DNA of 64,000 nt, from assembly GCA_019633985.1 (NCBI GenBank), contig JAHQWE010000050.1, positions 1 to 64,000 on the forward strand, read 5' to 3'. The notes below the pieces were generated by a model. The model did not search any database. It was not told the DNA's origin and saw only the letters and a list, made by a program, of their open reading frames with translations. Position numbers and translations under genes: made by a program. The DNA comes from Acidiferrobacterales bacterium. GTDB taxonomy: Bacteria; Pseudomonadota; Gammaproteobacteria; Arenicellales; Poriferihabitantaceae. Of the stretch, positions 9,615-19,874 are shown one piece after another (within the stretch, counting starts at the first letter, position 1; the number at the start of each line of letters is the position of its first letter).

Positions 9615-12347
9615 ATGCTGCAATCCGCACTCAAAAAAGTATTTGGTGATCGCAATCAGCGATTGCTCAAAAAAATGCACAAGACTGTTGCACAAATCAC
9701 TGCAATGGAGGCTGAGTTGCAGTCGTTAGATGACTCGGCTCTACAGGCATATACAACCACACTGCGTCAACGTAGTGCAGATGGTGCGACCCAAGAAGAG
9801 CTACTCCCAACTGCATTTGCCGTAGCACGGGAGGCTTCCAAAAGAGCGCTCGGATTACGACACTATGATGTCCAGCTTATTGGTGGGATGGTGTTAAATA
9901 GCGGCAAGATCGCGGAGATGAAAACAGGTGAGGGTAAAACGCTGATGGCGACGCTTCCCGCTTATTTGAATGCGGTGTGCGGACAACCTGTTCACATTGT
10001 TACGGTGAATGATTATCTCGCTAGCCGGGATGCCGAGTGGATGGGAAAGCTATATCAGTTCTTAGGTCTTAGCGTTGGTGTTATCGCTTCCGGCCAGAGC
10101 CCTGATGTCAAGAAATCAGCGTATCAGTGTGACATCGTCTACGGCACCAACAACGAATTTGGTTTCGATTATCTGCGAGACAATATGGCGTTTTCCGCAG
10201 AAGATCGCGCTCAGCAAGGATTAGGTTTTGCGATTGTCGACGAAGTGGACTCGATTCTCATTGATGAGGCTAGAACACCACTCATTATCTCCGGTCCTGC
10301 TGAAGAAAGTACTTCGCTTTACCAAAAAATTAATATGGTTGTACCTAAGCTGGAGCGACAGGAAGAAGAGGAAGGCCCCGGGGACTTTAGCGTTGACGAA
10401 AAATCAAAGCAGGTTTCACTCACAGAGGACGGACATGAAAATGCTGAACAACTGCTCGTTTCAGAAGGTCTGCTAGAAAGCGATGGAAGCTTATATGAGC
10501 TTGGCAATATTAGTCTTCTACACCATTTGTATGCGGCTTTAAGGGCCCATAATTTGTTTAAAAAAGACGTTGACTATATCGTCCAGGGTGACCAGATCGT
10601 CATCATCGATGAGTTCACTGGTCGAATGATGGCTGGTCGAAGATGGTCTGAGGGATTACATCAAGCTGTGGAAGCCAAAGAGGGTGTCACGATTCAGCAA
10701 GAGAATCAGACTCTGGCTTCGATTACTTTTCAAAATTATTTCAGACTTTACGATAAGTTGTCTGGCATGACCGGTACGGCGGATACCGAGGCGCCGGAAT
10801 TCTTGCAGATTTACAGTTTGGAGGTGGTGATACTGCCTACCAATAAGCCCATGATCCGAAAAGATCAGCCCGATCAGGTATATAGAACGACCGCTGAGAA
10901 ATACAGCGCGATTGTTGAGGCGATCAAGGAGTGCCAGTCTAAGAATCAACCGGTTTTGGTGGGTACAGCGTCAATAGATTCGTCTGAATTTTTGTCGGCA
11001 CATTTGAACAAGGAGTCTATTGCTCATGAGGTGTTAAACGCCAAACAGCACGAGAGAGAGGCGGAAATCATAGCTGAAGCAGGGCGTCCGGGGCGGGTAA
11101 CCATTGCGACCAATATGGCCGGTCGTGGAACAGACATTGTACTCGGAGGTAGTTTGGATTCCGAGCTGGCGAAACTGGAGGAGAGCGAACACGCCGCTGC
11201 AACGGAATCCTGGAAGGTTCGCCACCAGCAGGTGCTGGATGCGGGCGGGCTTCACGTCCTCGGGACAGAACGCAACGAATCACGACGGGTGGACAATCAG
11301 TTGCGCGGTCGTTGCGGACGACAAGGAGATCCGGGTTCGAGCGGTTTCTACTTGTCTCTGGAAGATAGTTTGATGCGCATCTTTGGCTCAGATCGAATCG
11401 CTAGCTTGATGCAAAAGTTGGGTATGGAAGAGGGCGAAGCCATTGAGCATCCTTGGGTTACCAAAGCAATTGAAAATGCCCAAAAGAAGGTTGAAGGGCA
11501 CAACTTCGATATTCGAAAGCAGTTACTCGAATATGATGACGTTGCTAACGAACAGAGGAAGGTGATCTACGAGCAGCGAAATATGCTGATGGAGAAAGAG
11601 GATATCTCCGAATATATCCAGAGTACTCGTAGTGAAACCATCGATCTGGTGATTAACCGAAGCGTCTCTCCACAATCACTTGAAGAGCAATGGGATGTAC
11701 CAGCTCTGGAGCAAGACCTGCGCAGTGAGTTTGCGATAGAGCTTCCTGTTCAAGAGTGGCTGGACGCTGATGATGAATTGCACGAAGAATCTTTGCGCAG
11801 AAAAATCGCAGATTCAATTGAAGAAATGGTGAAGGAAAAGGAAGATCGGGTGGGCACTGAGGGAATGCGGCATATCGAGAAAACGCTGATGCTTCGAATT
11901 CTTGATGAGCAATGGAAAGAACATTTGGCGAGTATGGACTATTTGCGGCAAGGTATCGGTTTGCGGGGCTATGCGCAAAAGAACCCAAAACAAGAATACA
12001 AACGTGAAGCCTATGAAATGTTTACGGAACTTCTCAATGAAGTGAAATTCACCGTCTCCACTGCGATCGCACGTTTACATATTCCGACTGAAGAAGAAAT
12101 GCGTGAGCTTGAGGCGCAACAGCGGGCGTTGGCTCAACAGCAGCAGGAAAACATGAATTTTATTCATGAAGATGCTGCCGGTAATGAAGATGAAGCAGAG
12201 CGCCAACAGGCCGAAGCGGCTGCGAGACGGAGTCGGCAGGCCCAACAGCAGACGGTGGTACGCCAGGGCAAAAAGGTTGGCAGAAATGATCCTTGCCCCT
12301 GCGGATCCGGTAAGAAATATAAACAGTGCCACGGAAAACTCTCGTAA
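9615..12347 (+). CDS. secA: Preprotein translocase ATPase SecA
   Basis: Motor ATPase that pushes unfolded preproteins through SecYEG. NBD1 has Walker A in [19 protein letters not shown] (about residue 104) and the DEAD-type [20 protein letters not shown]. The preprotein cross-linking domain follows, then [24 protein letters not shown]2 ([28 protein letters not shown]) and the helical wing/scaffold region ([22 protein letters not shown]). A Gln/Ala-rich linker leads to a C-terminal zinc-binding motif [14 protein letters not shown] for SecB and lipids. Length is 910 aa. No secM-like regulator lies upstream; CATAAT at 9575-9580 is a possible -10. Confidence 0.98.
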   Translation: MLQSALKKVFGDRNQRLLKKMHKTVAQITAMEAELQSLDDSALQAYTTTLRQRSADGATQEELLPTAFAVAREASKRALGLRHYDVQLIGGMVLNSGKIAEMKTGEGKTLMATLPAYLNAVCGQPVHIVTVNDYLASRDAEWMGKLYQFLGLSVGVIASGQSPDVKKSAYQCDIVYGTNNEFGFDYLRDNMAFSAEDRAQQGLGFAIVDEVDSILIDEARTPLIISGPAEESTSLYQKINMVVPKLERQEEEEGPGDFSVDEKSKQVSLTEDGHENAEQLLVSEGLLESDGSLYELGNISLLHHLYAALRAHNLFKKDVDYIVQGDQIVIIDEFTGRMMAGRRWSEGLHQAVEAKEGVTIQQENQTLASITFQNYFRLYDKLSGMTGTADTEAPEFLQIYSLEVVILPTNKPMIRKDQPDQVYRTTAEKYSAIVEAIKECQSKNQPVLVGTASIDSSEFLSAHLNKESIAHEVLNAKQHEREAEIIAEAGRPGRVTIATNMAGRGTDIVLGGSLDSELAKLEESEHAAATESWKVRHQQVLDAGGLHVLGTERNESRRVDNQLRGRCGRQGDPGSSGFYLSLEDSLMRIFGSDRIASLMQKLGMEEGEAIEHPWVTKAIENAQKKVEGHNFDIRKQLLEYDDVANEQRKVIYEQRNMLMEKEDISEYIQSTRSETIDLVINRSVSPQSLEEQWDVPALEQDLRSEFAIELPVQEWLDADDELHEESLRRKIADSIEEMVKEKEDRVGTEGMRHIEKTLMLRILDEQWKEHLASMDYLRQGIGLRGYAQKNPKQEYKREAYEMFTELLNEVKFTVSTAIARLHIPTEEEMRELEAQQRALAQQQQENMNFIHEDAAGNEDEAERQQAEAAARRSRQAQQQTVVRQGKKVGRNDPCPCGSGKKYKQCHGKLS

Positions 12348-12386
12348 CGGTTCGCGAATTAAATATACCGCATCAAGAATATTCTC

Positions 12387-13619
12387 ATGAGTGGCACGAT
12401 CTCTCCGCTAGCGCCTCCGGGACTACCTGATTTTTCAAAGTTATCCGGTGTCAGACTCGCGACAGCGGCGACTGGTGTTAAATACCAAGGGCGGGAAGAT
12501 TTGCTTTTGGTGGATCTTGAAAAAGGTTCCGTCGGCGCTGGAATTTTTACCCGTTCGACCGCTGCTGGAGCTCCTGTGGTTTGGTGCAGAGAAGTGCTAA
12601 ATCTGTCTACCACTCGCGGCTTGGTGGTGAATGCAGGAAACGCCAACGTATTTACCGGTGAAAGAGGTCGCGATGATGTGATTTCAATGGCGTCCGCGGC
12701 CGCCGATGTCTTGGGCTGCAGTCACAAAGAGGTGTTTGTCGCTTCGACCGGCGTGATTGGAGAACCATTGCCGGTTGATCTCATACTGCCCAAAATAAAG
12801 ACGATGGGATCTGAGCTTGGGGAAGAAGCATGGCCTGCATCATGTCGTTCTATTCTTACTACTGATACCTTTGCGAAGGGAGCGATAACGACCTGTTCGA
12901 TTGACGGTCAGCTGGTTACTATTTATGGAATGGCCAAAGGCTCGGGAATGATCGAGCCCGATATGGCCACTATGCTTGCTTTCATTTTCACTGACGCGAA
13001 TATCGAGAAATCGGTGTTGCAAGGCTTGTTGGAGGAGGCAAACGATAGCTCGTTTAATGCGATCACGGTTGATAGTGATACTTCTACCAGTGATACCTGC
13101 TTATTGTTTGCAACTGGCAAAGCCTGCAATCAATTGCAAACCGATCGCGGATCGCAGGCGCTCAATGATTTTCGACTCTCCCTTTCCGAGATAATGCTCA
13201 ATTTAGCGGTTCAGGTTGTCCGTGATGGCGAAGGCGCAACCAAGCTCATTCGAGTAAGCGTCAAGGGCGCTAGGTCGGACGAAGAGGCAAAACATGTCGC
13301 TAAGACGATCGCCAATTCTCCACTGGTCAAAACCGCTATCGCCGGTGAAGATGCGAACTGGGGTCGGGTGGTGATGGCGGTGGGAAAGTCTGGTGTAACC
13401 TATGCACCAGAGCAGCTGGCTATCGGATTCGGTGGCATTACAATCACCGAGAATGGCATGCGATCGGCGCAATATGATGAATCTCGTATTTCCAAACACT
13501 TGCAGGGTGATGAAGTTTCAATTGATGTTGGGATAGGGGGCGGCCTGGGTTCCGCGACCGTGTGGACTTGCGATTTGACCCACGGTTATATTTCGATCAA
13601 TGCTGACTACCGGTCCTAA
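12387..13619 (+). CDS. argJ: Bifunctional ornithine acetyltransferase / N-acetylglutamate synthase ArgJ
   Basis: Enzyme of the arginine acetyl cycle: moves acetyl from N-acetylornithine to glutamate, and in bifunctional forms also uses acetyl-CoA. It is made as a proprotein that cleaves itself at a conserved Ala-Thr bond; the expected site is visible in [15 protein letters not shown] (about residue 190), where the Thr becomes the nucleophile of the beta chain. [15 protein letters not shown] and the [18 protein letters not shown] stretch are also typical. Length is 410 aa. It lies 39 nt after secA and 15 nt before mutT in the same direction. Whether both activities are kept cannot be told from sequence alone. 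Confidence 0.95.
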   Translation: MSGTISPLAPPGLPDFSKLSGVRLATAATGVKYQGREDLLLVDLEKGSVGAGIFTRSTAAGAPVVWCREVLNLSTTRGLVVNAGNANVFTGERGRDDVISMASAAADVLGCSHKEVFVASTGVIGEPLPVDLILPKIKTMGSELGEEAWPASCRSILTTDTFAKGAITTCSIDGQLVTIYGMAKGSGMIEPDMATMLAFIFTDANIEKSVLQGLLEEANDSSFNAITVDSDTSTSDTCLLFATGKACNQLQTDRGSQALNDFRLSLSEIMLNLAVQVVRDGEGATKLIRVSVKGARSDEEAKHVAKTIANSPLVKTAIAGEDANWGRVVMAVGKSGVTYAPEQLAIGFGGITITENGMRSAQYDESRISKHLQGDEVSIDVGIGGGLGSATVWTCDLTHGYISINADYRS

Positions 13620-13634
13620 TACTCTAAATAACAT

Positions 13635-14069
13635 ATGACAGCCTCTGCCCCCGATGGTCGGCTCTATGTGGTTGTGGGAATCCTGAAAGATAAAAAGGGC
13701 AGATTGTTTGTGCAACAACGAAGATCCGGTACCCCCAAAGCGGGTAAGTGGGAGTTTCCAGGGGGGAAACTGGAATCAAATGAGACGCCGTGGGAGGCTT
13801 TATCCAGAGAGTTACATGAAGAACTGGGAATCTTGGTAGTTTCGTGCGAGAAATTAACCGTAGTGACCCATGACTATGATCACGCTAAGGTTTGGCTGGA
13901 CACCTATTTAGTCACGGAATTTGAAGGTAACCCGGTGGGTCGGGAAGGGCAAGCCTTCAGCTGGGTGGATATAAAAAGTGAAAAAGACTTATCCCGCTTT
14001 GACTTTTTACCCGCGGTATTCCCTATTATTGAGGCTTTGCGGGTCGCTGATACCGCTTCTGCGGGTTAA
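13635..14069 (+). CDS. mutT: Nudix hydrolase, MutT-type 8-oxo-dGTP diphosphatase
   Basis: Small Nudix protein that most likely cleans 8-oxo-dGTP from the nucleotide pool. The Nudix box fits GX5EX7REUXEEXGU exactly as GKLESNETPWEALS-REL-H-EEL-G-I (about residues 44-66), preceded by GKWEFPGGK as in MutT. Length is 144 aa, slightly longer than E. coli MutT (about 130). The ATG is 15 nt after argJ. secA-mutT linkage is common in gammaproteobacteria. It has no thiamine-phosphate-synthase-like extension. It converges with coaE across a 147-nt gap in which I see no convincing terminator. Confidence 0.88.
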   Translation: MTASAPDGRLYVVVGILKDKKGRLFVQQRRSGTPKAGKWEFPGGKLESNETPWEALSRELHEELGILVVSCEKLTVVTHDYDHAKVWLDTYLVTEFEGNPVGREGQAFSWVDIKSEKDLSRFDFLPAVFPIIEALRVADTASAG

Positions 14070-14216
14070 CCTCGATATTGCCAGATTGGATCTGAAATCA
14101 GAAGAATAAACTGTCTGAGGTAGTGCTGTATCTCGGTGCTTGGTTGGATGGTTTATATCGATAGCTCTTCGAAGCGATTATTAGAATACTAACAATCTAT
14201 TAGGAAACAGTTCTCT

Positions 14217-14813
14217 TTAATTGAAGCGCTCGACGAGTTGCTGATGAATATTTTGAACCTGACTGGGCAACGCGGTCAGTGAAGTTTCATTATTCACAAT
14301 GTAATCGGCGATTTGCAGTCTCTCGTTATCGCTTGCCTGATTTTTGAAAACTTGCATCACAGTTTCTTTTTCCATGCCTCGGTGTTCAACTAATCTTTTT
14401 AGGCGAATACTCTGATCACAATGAACGACAATAACAGCGTCCAAATCTAAATGCCGCTGGGTTTCAAACAGCAAAGGAATCTCAAGAATGCAGTACGGGC
14501 CCTCTGCAAAATTCGCTTGTTCATCAGACTCCTTTCGGATTAACGGGTGCAGCAGTTGCTCCAACCATTTTTTCTCCTCGGGGTGATGAAATATCTGCTT
14601 GCCCAATGCTTTTCTATTAAGGCTACCGTCTGGATGGAGGTACTGATCTCCAAAGTGATTTGCAATATGTTCGAGAGCTGGCATGCCAGGAGCAGTGACC
14701 TTTCTAGCAACCGTATCAGCATCTATGACTACTACCCCCAGATCCTTGAATAGTTTTCCTACGGTGGATTTGCCGGAACCAATGCCACCGGTGAGACCAA
14801 CTTTCGCAACCAT
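14217..14813 (-). CDS. coaE: Dephospho-CoA kinase CoaE
   Basis: Last enzyme of coenzyme A synthesis: phosphorylates the 3'-OH of dephospho-CoA with ATP. The track runs back to 15008, but the real start is MVAKVGLTGGIGSGKSTVGKLF at 14813, with the P-loop at residues 7-15. DADTVARKVTAPG and HPLIRKES are also typical. Length is 198 aa. Its ATG overlaps the pilD stop by one base (TAATG), so it is translationally coupled to the pilus genes, an arrangement known in Pseudomonas. Confidence 0.95.
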   Translation of the reverse strand: MVAKVGLTGGIGSGKSTVGKLFKDLGVVVIDADTVARKVTAPGMPALEHIANHFGDQYLHPDGSLNRKALGKQIFHHPEEKKWLEQLLHPLIRKESDEQANFAEGPYCILEIPLLFETQRHLDLDAVIVVHCDQSIRLKRLVEHRGMEKETVMQVFKNQASDNERLQIADYIVNNETSLTALPSQVQNIHQQLVERFN

Positions 14814-15709
14814 TAAAACTGCAAGAGCTGCATATATGTTTGGGTAATGGTTTCTCCCCAAAGCAATGCGAGCCAGCCGCTGATCGCTAAAAATGGACCA
14901 AACGAAATCGGATTCTCCTTTTTCAGGCTTTTCACGATCATCATCGCAATCGCAACGAGTGTGCCCGCCAGAGAGGCAAACAGGATGATCATTGGTATCA
15001 GCTCCCACCCAAGCCAGGCACCAAGGGCGGCCAGCAACTTAAAATCTCCGTATCCCAGCCCTTCTTTGCCAGTGATTCGAAAGTGAATCTGAAAAATAAG
15101 CCAAAATCCCATGTAGCCGGCGATTGCGCCAATCACCGCAGATTCGATCGTTGTAAACAGGCCAAACAGATTGCAAAACAAACCCACCCAGACAAGAGGC
15201 AGCGTAATGTTATCCGGAAGGAGCTGATGGTCAAGGTCGATCACCGTAAGGCAGATAAGACTCCAAACCAGCAGAAGAGAGGCTGCCAATTGCCAGCCGA
15301 CGCCATAGTGCATCCAAAGGTGCACGCTCAGCAGCATGGTAATCAGTTCTATCGCAGGATATCTCCATGGAATTGTTTTTTTGCAGAACGCACATTTTCC
15401 CAATAAAAAGAGATAACTGATCACAGGAATATTGTGCCACCACTTCAACGGGTGTTCACACTGAGGACAATGAGATGCGGGGAAGTTGAGATTGAAGTCG
15501 GCTTGTTCGATTTGCCGATCATCTTCTATTTCTGTTTTGCTTTGATTTTCCCCTGAAAGGGCAAGTAATTCCCGACACTGCTGGCTCCATTCCCTGTGCA
15601 TCATCTCTGGGAGTCGAAGTATCACGACATTCAGAAAACTACCGACACAAATTCCCAAAAGGCTGATAGCGATTAACCCGCCCAACGGATGTTGAAAGAG
15701 ATCAAGCAA
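14813..15709 (-). CDS. pilD: Prepilin leader peptidase / N-methyltransferase PilD
   Basis: Inner-membrane aspartyl protease that cuts type IV prepilins and type II secretion pseudopilins and methylates the new N-terminus. It shows GSFLNVVILRLP, the cytoplasmic zinc-type Cys pairs CPQCEHPL and CAFC (about residues 82-108), and the two catalytic Asp regions DLDHQLLPD and GYGDFK. About seven to eight hydrophobic segments are visible. The start is TTG at 15709; the resulting N-terminus (MLDLFQHPLGG) aligns well with the length of P. aeruginosa PilD, and no ATG fits. It lies 23 nt after pilC. Confidence 0.94.
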   Translation of the reverse strand: MLDLFQHPLGGLIAISLLGICVGSFLNVVILRLPEMMHREWSQQCRELLALSGENQSKTEIEDDRQIEQADFNLNFPASHCPQCEHPLKWWHNIPVISYLFLLGKCAFCKKTIPWRYPAIELITMLLSVHLWMHYGVGWQLAASLLLVWSLICLTVIDLDHQLLPDNITLPLVWVGLFCNLFGLFTTIESAVIGAIAGYMGFWLIFQIHFRITGKEGLGYGDFKLLAALGAWLGWELIPMIILFASLAGTLVAIAMMIVKSLKKENPISFGPFLAISGWLALLWGETITQTYMQLLQF

Positions 15710-15732
15710 CGGTGATACCGACAGGAGCCGTT

Positions 15733-16959
15733 TTAGAAAACTGCGCCGAGTTTGAAAATCGGTAGATACATCGCGATGACGATGGTGCCGACGATTACTC
15801 CAAGAACAATAATAAGAAGCGGCTCAATCAAGCTACTAATTACCGCAACAGCGTTGTCTACCTCGTTTTCAAAGAAATCGGCGACTTTATCCAGCATTCT
15901 TTCGAGCTCACCGGCTTCCTCACCTGTGGTCACCATTTGAAGCATCATGCCCGGGAAAAGTTTCGTGTCAGCCATCGAACTCTCCAACGTGCGTCCAGTC
16001 GACACCTCTCTCCTGACTTCAAGAATACCGTCTCGATAAACCCGATTCCCGGCCGCACTTGCCACGGTTTCCAGCGCGTCGACTAACGGTATTCCGGCTC
16101 CAAACATTATTGCCAGGGTTCTAGAGATTCTCGCGATAATCGCTTTCCGGATGATAGGGCCAAAGATGGGCATTTTCAGAATCATCCTATCCAGCAAGTG
16201 TTGCATTTTCGTCGATCTCTTATAGGCATTGACCAGGAAAACCCCCCCAATCATGGCCCCAAGTAAGTACCAGTGCCAATTTGCTTGTACGGCATGGGAT
16301 AAATCAACCACCCATTTTGTAAGGGAGGGTAGGTCAGCACCAAAATCTGAAAACAAAGTTTCGAATTCTGGAATAACTACTATAAGCAGAACCGCGACGA
16401 TTACAATCGCCACAAGAATAACTAGGGCAGGATAAAACAAAGCCGATCGAACTTTACTTTTGATGTTTTCAATTTTTTCTAAATACCCAGCAATACTATT
16501 CATCAGGTTATCCAGAGTTCCCGACTCTTCTCCGACGGAAACCAGACTGGTGTAAAGACGATTGAAGTGCTCGGGATGTTTTTTAAGAGATACACTGAGA
16601 TTTGTACCAGCCTCAACATCTGCCCGAACTTTATTGAGCAAGGTTTTTACCGCAGGATTATCATGACCAACGGATATCCCTCGCAAGGATTGTGCAATCG
16701 GGATGCCCGCCTCTATCATGGTTGCGAGCTGCCTTGTGGTAAAGACGATATCCTTAACTTTAACTGAGCTTCCGAGGCTTAACAAAGGTTTTGCAGTTTT
16801 GCGAAGCTTCTTTACTCGAATACCTTGTCTTCGTAACAACAACCTTGCTGCCTGGATATTGGTCGCTTCTATTTCTCCAGAAGCTTTCCGGTTCCCCTTA
16901 TCAACTCCGCTCCACGTAAATGAAACAGGTTCGCTTTTTTTTGATTTCGCTTTTGCCAT
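15733..16959 (-). CDS. pilC: Type IV pilus inner-membrane platform protein PilC
   Basis: GspF-family polytopic protein that couples the PilB/PilT motors to pilin assembly. Two homologous cytoplasmic domains are seen, with FTTRQLATMIEAGIPIAQSL and ISRTLAIMFGAGIPLVDAL at their starts. Three long hydrophobic helices follow (VILVAIVIVAVLLIVVIP, YLLGAMIGGVFLVNAY, and the C-terminal LLIIVLGVIVGTIVIAMYLPIF). Length is 408 aa, as usual. The gap to pilB is 5 nt, so they are cotranscribed. Confidence 0.95.
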   Translation of the reverse strand: MAKAKSKKSEPVSFTWSGVDKGNRKASGEIEATNIQAARLLLRRQGIRVKKLRKTAKPLLSLGSSVKVKDIVFTTRQLATMIEAGIPIAQSLRGISVGHDNPAVKTLLNKVRADVEAGTNLSVSLKKHPEHFNRLYTSLVSVGEESGTLDNLMNSIAGYLEKIENIKSKVRSALFYPALVILVAIVIVAVLLIVVIPEFETLFSDFGADLPSLTKWVVDLSHAVQANWHWYLLGAMIGGVFLVNAYKRSTKMQHLLDRMILKMPIFGPIIRKAIIARISRTLAIMFGAGIPLVDALETVASAAGNRVYRDGILEVRREVSTGRTLESSMADTKLFPGMMLQMVTTGEEAGELERMLDKVADFFENEVDNAVAVISSLIEPLLIIVLGVIVGTIVIAMYLPIFKLGAVF

Positions 16960-16964
16960 AACGT

Positions 16965-18710
16965 CTAGTTAGCGGTTACGCGTTCAACCTCTTCAATTGA
17001 TGTAATACCAGCAGCCACTTTTCGCAAGCCAGATTGTCGCATGGTTGCCACTTTGTCTATCCTAGCTTGCTTGTCGATATCCATAGTTGAGCAATTTGTC
17101 ATGACCAACTCGGAAATCGCCGGTGTCATCGGCATTACCTCGTATATTCCTGTTCTACCACGATAGCCGCCAGTGCAACCACTGCAGCCGGCTGCGCCAT
17201 AAATTTCCAGCCCTGAGAGCTCGCTTTCTTCAAAACCGAGATCTAAGAGAACTTCTTCTTTTAGGTCAAGCGGCTCGCGGCAAGAATCGCAAAGTCTTCG
17301 CACGAGACGTTGAGCAATAACCAGATTAACAGAGGACGCGATATTAAATGGCTGGATCCCCATGTTAACTAGTCTAGTAATTGAACTCGGTGCATCATTG
17401 GTGTGCAATGTCGATAGTACCAGGTGACCGGTTTGTGAGGCTTTTACCGCTATCTCCGCGGTCTCTAGATCTCGAATCTCACCAATCATTACCACATCTG
17501 GATCCTGTCGCAGAAATGCGCGGAGGACGTTTCCAAAAGTGAGCCCGATTCGTTCATTCACGTTTACCTGATTAATGCCGTTAACGTAAATTTCTACAGG
17601 GTCTTCTACGCTGGAAATATTCCGCTCAACGGTGTTGAGAACGTTGAGTGCAGAGTAGAGAGAAACTGTTTTACCACTACCCGTAGGACCAGTAACCAAA
17701 ATCATTCCATGGGGCTGCTCGGCGGCTTCACGGTAGAGCTGAAGTTGCTCGGGTTCCATGCCGATCGTTTCCAAACCTAAATTGGCGGCCGAGGTGTCCA
17801 AGACACGAATTACCATTTTCTCGCCAAACAACGTTGGCATCGTACTTATTCTAAAATCGATTGTCCGGCTTCGAGAAAATTGCAGTTTCATTCGCCCATC
17901 TTGTGGCAAACGCCTTTCCGCAATATCGAGCTGGGATAGAATTTTTAATCGGGCGATAATCTTGTGTATTAATCCCTTTGGAGGATTAATGGCGTCGTGT
18001 AGAACACCATCGATTCGGAAGCGTATCCTTGTGACTGTTTCGTAGGGCTCGATGTGAATATCTGAAGCCCCCCGACGAATTGCGTCTTGCACAATCTTGT
18101 TGACGAAGCGGACAATCGGCGTGTCGATTTTGAGATCGAGAGCGCCCTCCAGTGCCTCATCAACTTCTTCCGCAAGATCGATTTCGTCCAGACCTTCTTC
18201 GTTGACAATATCGGAGAGAGAAACACCAGAATCTTTATCCAGTATGTTCTCTAGTGCCAGCGCAAGTTTTCTAGGATCCAGTAAGACTAGGCTCACCGAT
18301 AATCCGGTATTGAACTTAACTTCGTCTAGTGCAACGGTGTTACCAGGATCACTGACACCCAGAAACAGGCGGGTGTCTCGTAAATAAAGTGGAAGTATGT
18401 AGTGTTTTTCAATCAGCGACGCAGGAACTAAATCTAATGGAGACAGCTCCGTATTCATCGAGTCGATATCCATCATTGGGATACCAAACTCTTCTGAAAC
18501 GACTTCGCAGGCTTTAGTAACAGGAACTGCATTCTGTTCTATACACTGAAGGTAGAAGGAGCGATTCTCCTGCAATGCTGTTTTGTTTATTTCTTCCGCT
18601 GCAGCTTGGGTGAGTAACCCTTTTTTCACCATTTTTGCAGCAACTCCTGTCAGAGAAATTGCTGCCGTGGATGGTGCGCTGCTCTCAGTTAAATCAGGTT
18701 CACTCGCCAT
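16965..18710 (-). CDS. pilB: Type IV pilus assembly (extension) ATPase PilB
   Basis: Hexameric motor ATPase that powers pilus extension. The N-terminal GspE_N-like domain (about residues 20-150) is followed by the ATPase core: IDTPIVRFVNKIVQDAIRRGASDIHIEP, Walker A GPTGSGKTVSLYSAL (about residue 341), the Asp box, Walker B DPDVVMIGEIRD and the His box TGHLVLSTLHTNDA. A C-terminal four-Cys zinc motif (CDSC, then CSGC about 30 residues later) marks PilB or GspE rather than PilT. Length is 581 aa. The next genes, pilC and pilD, support PilB. No pilA lies upstream in the window. Confidence 0.95.
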   Translation of the reverse strand: MASEPDLTESSAPSTAAISLTGVAAKMVKKGLLTQAAAEEINKTALQENRSFYLQCIEQNAVPVTKACEVVSEEFGIPMMDIDSMNTELSPLDLVPASLIEKHYILPLYLRDTRLFLGVSDPGNTVALDEVKFNTGLSVSLVLLDPRKLALALENILDKDSGVSLSDIVNEEGLDEIDLAEEVDEALEGALDLKIDTPIVRFVNKIVQDAIRRGASDIHIEPYETVTRIRFRIDGVLHDAINPPKGLIHKIIARLKILSQLDIAERRLPQDGRMKLQFSRSRTIDFRISTMPTLFGEKMVIRVLDTSAANLGLETIGMEPEQLQLYREAAEQPHGMILVTGPTGSGKTVSLYSALNVLNTVERNISSVEDPVEIYVNGINQVNVNERIGLTFGNVLRAFLRQDPDVVMIGEIRDLETAEIAVKASQTGHLVLSTLHTNDAPSSITRLVNMGIQPFNIASSVNLVIAQRLVRRLCDSCREPLDLKEEVLLDLGFEESELSGLEIYGAAGCSGCTGGYRGRTGIYEVMPMTPAISELVMTNCSTMDIDKQARIDKVATMRQSGLRKVAAGITSIEEVERVTAN

Positions 18711-19362
18711 TTATCTATTCCTACTCGAAGTAAGGCCAGGTGCCTTAGTCTGCCGCCGTGGTTCAATGACAATCATAACTGACATATCGATACCGAAAAT
18801 CTTCAAATTTTGCACTCTGTTCTAGCTCCAATTCTTCATCTGCACGCCGTCCTGATTGCTTGATTGATAAATACCAAGTAAAATACTCGGGAATTATTAG
18901 CGCACTAACGATCCGATTTTTACGTTTCACTGATTCTGTGAGCAGAATCCCCCGGATATCGGTTTTTTTGTGATTGTCATACCATTTTGACTGATTCGCG
19001 AACAAATTGCGCAAAATATATGTCGGTCACAGCAACTTTTAGGTAGCAAATTATGCAAGCTTTTTTATTATTGTTTCGTCATTTCCTAATGTGAAAAGCG
19101 ATTTCGAAGGACAAAAAAAGCAGAAAGCACACGCCGGTTGTAAAAAACTTAATTATTTCAATTGCTTAGCTTATGCCCCCGAAATTTGGGCACAATATCA
19201 GCGTCGCTAAGCACTTCAGACGTTTTTCACTGACGATCGAGTAAAACTCGCTCCGATAGTTTAAATGTCTGAGTAATTGTTGCAACCCAAAAAGCCAATA
19301 AACACGTTAAAACTATTCACCGAATTTAAAAGCCACACCAAACGATCAAATTTGAGCATCCG
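18711..19362. other. 652-nt non-coding stretch between pilB and iscR
   Basis: No convincing gene was found. In Pseudomonas relatives a divergent pilA is often found here; no prepilin-like GFTLIE sequence occurs on either strand. The one sizeable frame (18763-19014, minus) starts with TTG and has no recognisable features. The stretch is AT-rich and must hold both the pilB and iscR promoters. Two small inverted repeats are visible: TGCCC..GGGCA (19174-19192) and CGAGTAAAACTCG (19238-19250). Confidence 0.5.
19216..19272 (+). promoter_or_regulatory. Nested inverted repeats in the iscR-suf leader
   Basis: An outer pair TCAGAC (19216-19221) / GTCTGA (19267-19272) encloses a tight inner hairpin CGAGT-AAA-ACTCG (19238-19250). 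It ends about 90 nt before the iscR ATG and could be an operator or a structured leader for the iron-sulfur operon. It does not fit the IscR type 1 or type 2 consensus as I know them. Confidence 0.35.
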
Positions 19363-19860
19363 ATGAAACTCACAACCAAGGGCCGTTATGCTGTCACCGC
19401 AATGATTGATCTTGCAATGAATCAGTCAGTTGGGCCCGTTTCTTTAAAAAGTATATCAGATAGTCAAGGTATATCGCTGTCTTATTTGGAGCAATTGTTC
19501 TCTAAAATGAAAAGAAATGACCTGGTAGTTGGGTCTCGAGGGCCTGGTGGTGGCTATGTTTTGGCCAGGGATACCCATCGAATTAGTATCGCCGATATCA
19601 TTTTAGCGGTAGACGAACCTCTCGACATTACCGAATGTGAGGGAGAGCAAAACTGTAATGATGGGCGCCGCTGTCTTTCTCACGACCTTTGGTCGGATCT
19701 CAGTGATCAACTACATGCTTTTCTTGCCGGTATTCATCTTGGTGAACTGATGGAAAGAAGTGGAATTGGCGAAAACCGTCAATTCGATGCTACGCATTCT
19801 GAAACAAGTAAGTTGACTCGCCAGGATGGTCAACGAGTTGCTGTTCCTGAAAAATTTTAA
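19363..19860 (+). CDS. iscR: Rrf2-family iron-sulfur regulator IscR
   Basis: Winged-helix transcription factor that senses Fe-S supply through its own [2Fe-2S] cluster and controls Fe-S assembly genes. The N-terminus [18 protein letters not shown] and helix [19 protein letters not shown] match the family. Cluster ligands are all present: three Cys spaced C-x5-C-x5-C in [14 protein letters not shown], then the His of LSHDLW. Length is 165 aa. It directly precedes sufB, so it very likely autoregulates the suf operon. The C-terminal 40 residues are polar and variable. Confidence 0.94.
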   Translation: MKLTTKGRYAVTAMIDLAMNQSVGPVSLKSISDSQGISLSYLEQLFSKMKRNDLVVGSRGPGGGYVLARDTHRISIADIILAVDEPLDITECEGEQNCNDGRRCLSHDLWSDLSDQLHAFLAGIHLGELMERSGIGENRQFDATHSETSKLTRQDGQRVAVPEKF

Positions 19861-19874
19861 TTTTGGATAAGTCC

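Noticed and set aside
12300-12386. Possible terminator between secA and argJ
   Set aside because: No stable hairpin with a T run; the short gap suggests read-through.
14813-15008. N-terminal extension of the coaE frame in the track
   Set aside because: It lies in pilD in another frame; the P-loop requires the start near 14813.
18763-19014. 83-aa minus-strand frame upstream of pilB
   Set aside because: TTG start, no Shine-Dalgarno, no prepilin or other motif, and a composition expected from AT-rich non-coding DNA.
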